Shown here: positions 5,965-9,661 of the stretch, in pieces
Numbering within the stretch: position 1 is the first letter of the stretch
How the letters are laid out: every line of letters begins with the position of its first letter
Assembly: GCA_004556705.1 (NCBI GenBank)
Contig: SFGA01000064.1
Location: 1-9,661 of the forward strand
Direction of reading: 5' to 3'
Source of the DNA: Ruminococcus sp.
GTDB taxonomy: Bacteria > Bacillota > Clostridia > Oscillospirales > Acutalibacteraceae
Length of the DNA: 9,661 nucleotides
Made by a program: the position numbers and the translations under genes
The notes under the pieces: generated by a model
The model's database searches: none
The model's input: the letters and a program-made list of their open reading frames with translations, nothing else
Told to the model about the DNA's origin: nothing

Positions 5965-6594
5965 TTACTTTGTGCCGAAAATTCTGTCGCCTGCGTCTCC
6001 GAGACCGGGAACGATATACTTATGCTCGTTGAGACATTCATCACAAGCAGCGCAGAAGATTTCAACGTCGGGATGAGCGAGCGAAAGAGCCTCAATTCCC
6101 TCGGGAGCTGCAATGATGCACATAAATTTGATTGATTTCGGATTATATGCCTTAATCTGATTTATAGCGTCAATAGCAGAGCCGCCTGTTGCAAGCATCG
6201 GATCGATAACGAAAACCTCACGCTGTGAAATATCCGACGGAAGCTTGCAGTAATAAGGAATGGGAAGTGCTGTTTCGGGGTCACGGTACATACCAATATG
6301 ACCAACCTTTGCCGACGGTACAAGTGAAAGAACGCCGTCAAGCATACCCGTACCTGCACGAAGAATCGGTACGAAAGCGAGCTTTTTACCTGCGATTACT
6401 CTTGCCTTTGCAACCGCTACGGGTGTTTCAACATCAACCTCCTCAAGCGGAAGATCTCTTGTTGCCTCATAGCAAAGGAGAGCTGCGATTTCGGAAATAA
6501 GCGCCCTAAACTCCTTAGAGCCCGTGTTTTTGTCCCTCAAAATGCTAAGCTTATGCTGAATAAGCGGATGATTTGTAATTGTAATGTTTGCCAT
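5965..6594 (-). CDS. upp: Uracil phosphoribosyltransferase
   Basis: Converts uracil and PRPP to UMP and pyrophosphate in the pyrimidine salvage pathway. The PRPP loop DPMLATGGS lies at 131-139, the RAGTGM segment at 79-84, and the uracil-site tail GLGDAGDRIFGTK closes the protein, all as in the family. The frame is open further upstream, but ATG 6594 is chosen: GGAGG lies eight bases before it, it gives the usual 209 residues, and the first in-frame ATG (6630) would fall at or before the predicted transcription start (near 6628). The promoter sits between this gene and the end of rpiB, so upp can be expressed apart from the tsaE-tsaB-rpiB operon. No clear terminator separates it from spoIIID. 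Confidence 0.97.
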   Translation of the reverse strand: MANITITNHPLIQHKLSILRDKNTGSKEFRALISEIAALLCYEATRDLPLEEVDVETPVAVAKARVIAGKKLAFVPILRAGTGMLDGVLSLVPSAKVGHIGMYRDPETALPIPYYCKLPSDISQREVFVIDPMLATGGSAIDAINQIKAYNPKSIKFMCIIAAPEGIEALSLAHPDVEIFCAACDECLNEHKYIVPGLGDAGDRIFGTK

Positions 6595-6634
6595 TTTCAT
6601 TTCCTCCATATTCTTCTTTTCATTTACCACAATA

Positions 6635-6663
6635 ATTATATACCACTAAAAATTTAATTACAA
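6635..6663 (-). promoter_or_regulatory. Sigma-A promoter of upp
   Basis: On the minus strand TTGTAA (6663-6658), 17 bases, then a perfect TATAAT (6640-6635). The leader to ATG 6594 would be about 34 bases and carries GGAGG. The -35 box begins right beyond the rpiB stop codon. The spacer ends in TTTTAGTGGTA, also seen at the tsaE promoter. Confidence 0.8.
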
Positions 6664-6664
6664 G

Positions 6665-7108
6665 TTATTTTTGAGCGTTTTCGATATCTTTGAGCTGATC
6701 TATTCTTCTCCGGTGTCTGCCGCCCTCAAATTCGGTGTTCAGGAAAACCTCCACAAGCTCGAGTGCAAGACCTGCACCGACAACTCTGCCGCCCATGCAA
6801 AGCACATTTGCATCATTGTGAAGCCTTGTATATTTTGCGCTGAAATAGTCCGAGCAGCAAGCGGCTCTGATACCGTTTACCTTGTTTGCCGCCATAGAAA
6901 TACCGATTCCCGTGCCGCAGCAAAGGATACCCTTGTTGCCCTCGCCTGCAACGATTTTGTCGCAAGTCTTTTTGGCAATAAGCGCATAGTCAACCGAGTC
7001 GGCGGAATACGTACCGCAATCCTCGTACTCTATTCCCTTTTCGTCAAGATATTTTTTGATGGACTCCTTAAGCTCAAATCCACCGTGGTCAGCTCCCAAA
7101 TAAAGCAT
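6665..7108 (-). CDS. rpiB: Ribose-5-phosphate isomerase B
   Basis: RpiB (147 residues, LacA/RpiB family) interconverts ribose-5-phosphate and ribulose-5-phosphate in the non-oxidative pentose phosphate pathway. It begins YLGADHGG (D7, H8), carries the active-site Cys in CGTGIGISMAANK (C64), the conserved HNDANVLCMGGR (97-108), and the phosphate-binding GGRHRRRIDQL (129-139), all as expected. The ATG follows AAAGGAGA, which lies inside the last codons of tsaB; only 3 bp separate the two genes, so it is co-transcribed and probably translationally coupled. Ribose-5-phosphate is the precursor of PRPP, the co-substrate of the next gene, upp. A related sugar-phosphate isomerase role cannot be excluded by sequence alone. 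Confidence 0.95.
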   Translation of the reverse strand: MLYLGADHGGFELKESIKKYLDEKGIEYEDCGTYSADSVDYALIAKKTCDKIVAGEGNKGILCCGTGIGISMAANKVNGIRAACCSDYFSAKYTRLHNDANVLCMGGRVVGAGLALELVEVFLNTEFEGGRHRRRIDQLKDIENAQK

Positions 7109-7111
7109 AAT

Positions 7112-7813
7112 TTATTCTCCTTTGTTTTTTAATTTATTGTTAAGCTCTCTCTGCGCCTGCGGCAGCCTCAAATAAACCGGCAAAAGTTCATTCGCACCGA
7201 CAGTTTTTTCACCCGAGAGAATTTTATCATACGCAATAAGCGCAACGCTCGACGCCTTCGGGAAACGTCTTTGCTCGTCAGCCGATATGACTTTTGAAAG
7301 CTCGCCCGACAACCTTTCAAAGCACATTTTTGCGCCGTCGCCTGCAAAAACAACAGGCTTGTCAAGTCCTTTGAGTTTTTCGAGCAATTCGTCAATCAAA
7401 ATTGCCTCGTCGGGAAACAACCTCTCCCCTTTCAAGAACGAAGCCGTATAAACCTGATTGCATCTTGCGTCCATAACCGCACACACAACCGCATTTTCGT
7501 CCCTAAACGGATAAGCGATAGCCTCCAGCGACGACACGGCAAAGCACGGTGTAGCAAAGCTGTCTGCAAGTCCTTTTGCCGCCGCAACGCCTATCCTCAC
7601 GCCCGTAAACGAGCCGGGACCTGCGCTGACGCTGATGACATCGACATCACGAACAGCCGTATTTGTATTTTTAAGCACACTCTCAACCATAGGCATAAGA
7701 GTTTGTGAGTGAGTAAGCCCCGTGTTGAGGAAGCTCTCTGCAATAAGCTTTCCGTCCTCAATCAAGGCTGCACCTGCGCTCAGGGATGAACATTCAAGCG
7801 ATAAAATTTTCAT
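7112..7813 (-). CDS. tsaB: TsaB, tRNA t6A37 modification protein
   Basis: TsaB is an ASKHA-fold protein that binds TsaD and TsaE to transfer threonylcarbamoyl to A37 of ANN-decoding tRNAs. At 233 residues it has normal length. Family features are the N-terminal ILSLECSS strand (Cys where Thr is usual), THSQTL (34-39) and the best-kept motif GPGSFTGVRIG (65-75), followed by AAAKGLA. TsaB lacks the catalytic site found in its paralogue TsaD, and works as a scaffold. Its ATG overlaps the tsaE stop in ATGA (4 bp), and rpiB follows after 3 bp. tsaD and rimI, frequent neighbours in bacterial clusters, are not in this window and must lie elsewhere. Confidence 0.94.
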   Translation of the reverse strand: MKILSLECSSLSAGAALIEDGKLIAESFLNTGLTHSQTLMPMVESVLKNTNTAVRDVDVISVSAGPGSFTGVRIGVAAAKGLADSFATPCFAVSSLEAIAYPFRDENAVVCAVMDARCNQVYTASFLKGERLFPDEAILIDELLEKLKGLDKPVVFAGDGAKMCFERLSGELSKVISADEQRRFPKASSVALIAYDKILSGEKTVGANELLPVYLRLPQAQRELNNKLKNKGE

Positions 7814-8241
7814 ATTTCAAAATCACATCCGTCAACGGTAATTATTCGGTCGTCGTCGCCCTCGCCCTTTTCGATAGTAACCCTAACGGTGTTATCGGGC
7901 AAAGCGTTTTCTATATTTTCGCTCCACTCGACGCAAAGCACGCTTCCCATATCCATATAATCAAAAAAGCCTGTCGAATAGAGGTCATCCCAGGAAGAAA
8001 CACGGTACATATCAAAATGACAGAGCTCCGAGTTCTTTCCGTAAACATTTACAATCGCAAAGGTCGGACTGCTGACATCACATTCAATGCCCATTCCCTT
8101 TGCAACACCCGTGGTAAATGCGGTTTTTCCCATACCGAGTCCGCCGTAAAATGCAATTACGGTACCCTTTTTAACCTGCTTTCCGAATTTCTCGGCAAGC
8201 GCCACGGTTTCTTCATAATTTTTCGTTTTGAAAACCTGCAT
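7810..8241 (-). CDS. tsaE: TsaE, ATPase of tRNA t6A37 synthesis
   Basis: TsaE is the small ATPase that cycles the TsaB-TsaD complex during t6A synthesis. Walker A is GGLGMGKT (33-40), SSPTFAIVNVY (57-67) matches the family switch region, HFDMYR (75-80) the Walker B-like Asp, and VEWSENI (104-110) the conserved Glu-Trp. Met in the Walker A position 37 is unusual where Ala is common. The frame stays open to an ATG at 8316, but ATG 8241 is chosen: it gives 143 residues, begins right where family homology does, has GGTGAT five bases upstream, and lies downstream of the predicted promoter. Its stop overlaps the tsaB start in ATGA. It is divergent from rodA. Confidence 0.94.
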   Translation of the reverse strand: MQVFKTKNYEETVALAEKFGKQVKKGTVIAFYGGLGMGKTAFTTGVAKGMGIECDVSSPTFAIVNVYGKNSELCHFDMYRVSSWDDLYSTGFFDYMDMGSVLCVEWSENIENALPDNTVRVTIEKGEGDDDRIITVDGCDFEI

Positions 8242-8257
8242 TATATCACCGATAGAT

Positions 8258-8286
8258 ATTGTACCACTAAAAGCCGTTTGCGTAAA
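8258..8286 (-). promoter_or_regulatory. Promoter of tsaE-tsaB-rpiB
   Basis: On the minus strand TTTACG (8286-8281), 17 bases, TACAAT (8263-8258), with TGG just before the -10 as an extended -10. The expected start is near 8251, giving a leader of only about ten bases, with GGTGAT at its very 5' end. It faces away from the rodA promoter, and the two -35 boxes are about 10 bp apart. Confidence 0.6.
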
Positions 8287-8295
8287 TAGTTTTGC

Positions 8296-8324
8296 TTGAA
8301 ATCGGTGCGGTAACATACTATAAT
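8296..8324 (+). promoter_or_regulatory. Sigma-A promoter of rodA
   Basis: TTGAAA (8296-8301), 17 bases, TATAAT (8319-8324): a near-consensus promoter. The start is expected near 8331, about 40 bases before ATG 8371. This rules out the upstream in-frame TTG at 8329 as the translation start. It is divergent to, and interleaved closely with, the tsaE promoter. Confidence 0.85.
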
Positions 8325-8370
8325 ATATTTGATATATTCAGATTTAAGGCTAAACACGGCAGGAAATAAT

Positions 8371-9537
8371 ATGAAAAAACTTTTTAATACAATTTCAACA
8401 TTTCTGAAAGAAACCGATTTATACCTACTCACCATGTGCTTTGTGGCCTCGGTGTTCGGTATAATTATGGTTACGAGTGCGACAAAATACACGCTCACAG
8501 ACGGTCAAATTCTCTCAAGAGAAACGATAATTATGATTGTCGCCGTTGCGGTGGGTATTCTGTCGGCGATTTTAATTTCAATGCTTGACTATCAGGTGTT
8601 CACGAAGCTATGGCCCGTCATTGCGGTTATATGCATTGTGCTTATGCTGCTGCTTTTCAAATTCGGTACAGGTCCGAGTGCAAGAAGCGACGCAAGAACT
8701 TGGCTGAAATTCGGACCGATTTCATTGCAGCCGTCCGAGCTTGTTAAAATCGGCTTTATCATCACCTTCAGCGTTCACATTGAAAGGCTCAAGGATAAGC
8801 TTAATCACATTTTGAGCATTTTACAGCTCGGCGTTCACGCAATTATACCGATTGCCCTCGTTGCGCTTACGGGTGATATGGGCTCGTCGCTTGTTTTCAT
8901 CTTCATAACGGCGGCAATGCTCTTTGTGGCAGGCGTGCATTGGGGTTATTTCGCAGGTGCGTTTGCGTTTATAGTTGCTATCGCTCCGCTTGCTTGGATT
9001 TACGTCCTCAAACAGCTTCAAAGGGACAGATTTTTAGCGCTTCTCTACCCCGATTTATACAGCGATATTATCTATCAGCAAAAGTGCGGAATGAGCGCAT
9101 TGTCCTCGGGCGGCTTTGCAGGTCAAGGTCTTTTCAAGGGCGCATATACTCAGGCAAGAGTTATCCCCGAGAGCAAAAATGATATGATTTTTACCGTTAT
9201 CGGCGAGGAACTGGGTTTTATAGGTTGTACCGTTGCCTTGCTTTTGCTTACGCTTATCGCATTGCGCTGCATATCGGTCGGCAAAAAGTCAAGAGAGCAA
9301 TCAACAAACCTTATCTGCTGCGGTATTGCGGCTATGATTGCAAGCCAGATGATTATCAATGTCGGTATGTGCCTTATGGTATTGCCCGTTATCGGAATTA
9401 CGCTTCCGTTCTTCAGCGCAGGTGGCTCGTCAAACCTCTGTATATATTTGGGAATAGGTCTTGTTTTGAGCATTTACCGCCATAATTGCGAGCGTGAAAC
9501 GGTTAACATCAAGGTCTACGATTCATTGAGACGGTAA
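8371..9537 (+). CDS. rodA: RodA-type SEDS peptidoglycan glycosyltransferase
   Basis: A 388-residue protein with about ten membrane segments, in the shape/elongation/division/sporulation family. SEDS proteins polymerise lipid II into glycan strands with a partner class B PBP. ARTWLKFGPISLQPSELVKI is the signature after the third or fourth segment; TGDMGSS (D169) follows. The long extracellular loop has YQQ, SSGGFAGQGLFKGAYTQ and PESKNDMIFTVIGEELG, where D271 matches the catalytic Asp of RodA (E. coli D262). GITLPFFSAGGSS near the end is the last signature. ATG 8371 is chosen: AGGA lies six bases upstream and the promoter excludes TTG 8329. RodA is preferred over FtsW or SpoVE by length and loop, but these paralogues are hard to separate without a tree. 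No partner PBP or mre gene is adjacent. Confidence 0.85.
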   Translation: MKKLFNTISTFLKETDLYLLTMCFVASVFGIIMVTSATKYTLTDGQILSRETIIMIVAVAVGILSAILISMLDYQVFTKLWPVIAVICIVLMLLLFKFGTGPSARSDARTWLKFGPISLQPSELVKIGFIITFSVHIERLKDKLNHILSILQLGVHAIIPIALVALTGDMGSSLVFIFITAAMLFVAGVHWGYFAGAFAFIVAIAPLAWIYVLKQLQRDRFLALLYPDLYSDIIYQQKCGMSALSSGGFAGQGLFKGAYTQARVIPESKNDMIFTVIGEELGFIGCTVALLLLTLIALRCISVGKKSREQSTNLICCGIAAMIASQMIINVGMCLMVLPVIGITLPFFSAGGSSNLCIYLGIGLVLSIYRHNCERETVNIKVYDSLRR

Positions 9538-9581
9538 AGGTGTAAAATAAATATAATAACAAAAAAGACGGCAAAATGAAA

Positions 9582-9590
9582 TGATATAAT
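9582..9590 (+). promoter_or_regulatory. Possible extended -10 promoter for a gene beyond the right edge
   Basis: TGATATAAT is an extended -10 (TGN plus a perfect TATAAT at 9585-9590). No good -35 is found 16-18 bases upstream. The start would be near 9597, within the left arm of the palindrome at 9588-9623, so repressor binding or an RNA 5' hairpin is conceivable. In AT-rich DNA such a box could also occur by chance. Confidence 0.35.
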
Positions 9591-9627
9591 GATGGTAGAC
9601 ACAAAAAAGTGTCTACCATCATTTTTT
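9588..9627 (+). terminator. Terminator of rodA
   Basis: AATGATGGTAGACAC (9588-9602) and GTGTCTACCATCATT (9609-9623) pair perfectly over 15 bp around an A6 loop, and the right arm runs into a T6 tract (9622-9627). It is about 50 bases after the rodA stop. ACACAAAAAA (9599-9608) can also pair with TTTTTTGTGT (9622-9631) over 10 bp, an alternative that would hide the T tract. Confidence 0.8.
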
Positions 9628-9643
9628 GTGTTAAAATGAGAAA

Positions 9644-9649
9644 GAGGAG
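9644..9649 (+). promoter_or_regulatory. Ribosome binding site of a gene starting at the right edge
   Basis: GAGGAG (9644-9649) is a strong ribosome site. The ATG touching it (9650) is too close to be used. The window ends in GATAT, so a start codon at or just beyond 9660 would have a normal spacing. This suggests another plus-strand gene immediately right of the window. Confidence 0.45.
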
Positions 9650-9661
9650 ATGAAAAGATAT

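Noticed and set aside
6671..7132. 153-codon plus-strand open frame
   Set aside because: Antisense shadow of rpiB, whose active-site motifs are intact on the other strand.
7786..8289. 167-codon plus-strand open frame
   Set aside because: Antisense to tsaE, which has clear Walker motifs and operon spacing on the minus strand.

Overview
The window looks like chromosomal DNA from an anaerobic, endospore-forming Firmicute, most likely a clostridial or Ruminococcaceae/Oscillospiraceae-type bacterium. The reasons are a perfect CIRCE operator upstream of groES-groEL, a SpoIIID sporulation regulator, strong AGGAGG-type ribosome binding sites, TTGxxx-N17-TATAAT-type promoters, and an intergenic region full of small hairpin repeats. 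The organism call is inference; no taxonomic marker gene was compared.

Layout. Positions 1-531 are gene-free: one good terminator for a gene left of the window, then a cluster of two kinds of short structured repeats. A minus-strand pair follows: a polytopic Wzy/WaaL-type polysaccharide polymerase/ligase-like protein (1928-3241), whose 3' end overlaps the start of a MelB-like GPH-family sugar:cation symporter (532-1944). Divergent to these is the heat-shock operon groES-groEL (3439-5377), with a sigma-A-like promoter and CIRCE. A strong terminator (5486-5524) follows groEL. It lies inside a previously unlabelled 162-bp imperfect inverted repeat (5422-5583) that looks like a MITE or a long RNA fold.

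The middle-right block is on the minus strand, in transcription order tsaE-tsaB-rpiB, then upp with its own promoter, then spoIIID with a candidate sigma-E-type promoter and a TTG start. tsaE and tsaB overlap by 4 bp and rpiB follows tsaB after 3 bp, so these three are one operon. TsaE and TsaB are two of the partners for t6A37 tRNA modification. RpiB (pentose phosphate pathway) and Upp (uracil salvage using PRPP) are linked through ribose-5-phosphate metabolism. Divergent from tsaE is a SEDS-family rodA (8371-9537). A 15-bp perfect hairpin terminator then overlaps a possible extended -10 promoter for a gene starting just beyond the right edge.

Most of the window is well-known housekeeping DNA and I see no new multi-gene system. 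The parts least explained by known features are the non-coding structures: the variable-stem hairpin repeats at 107-518, the 24-bp head-to-head palindrome at 295-426, the inverted repeat framing the groEL terminator, and the terminator/operator-like palindrome at the right end.
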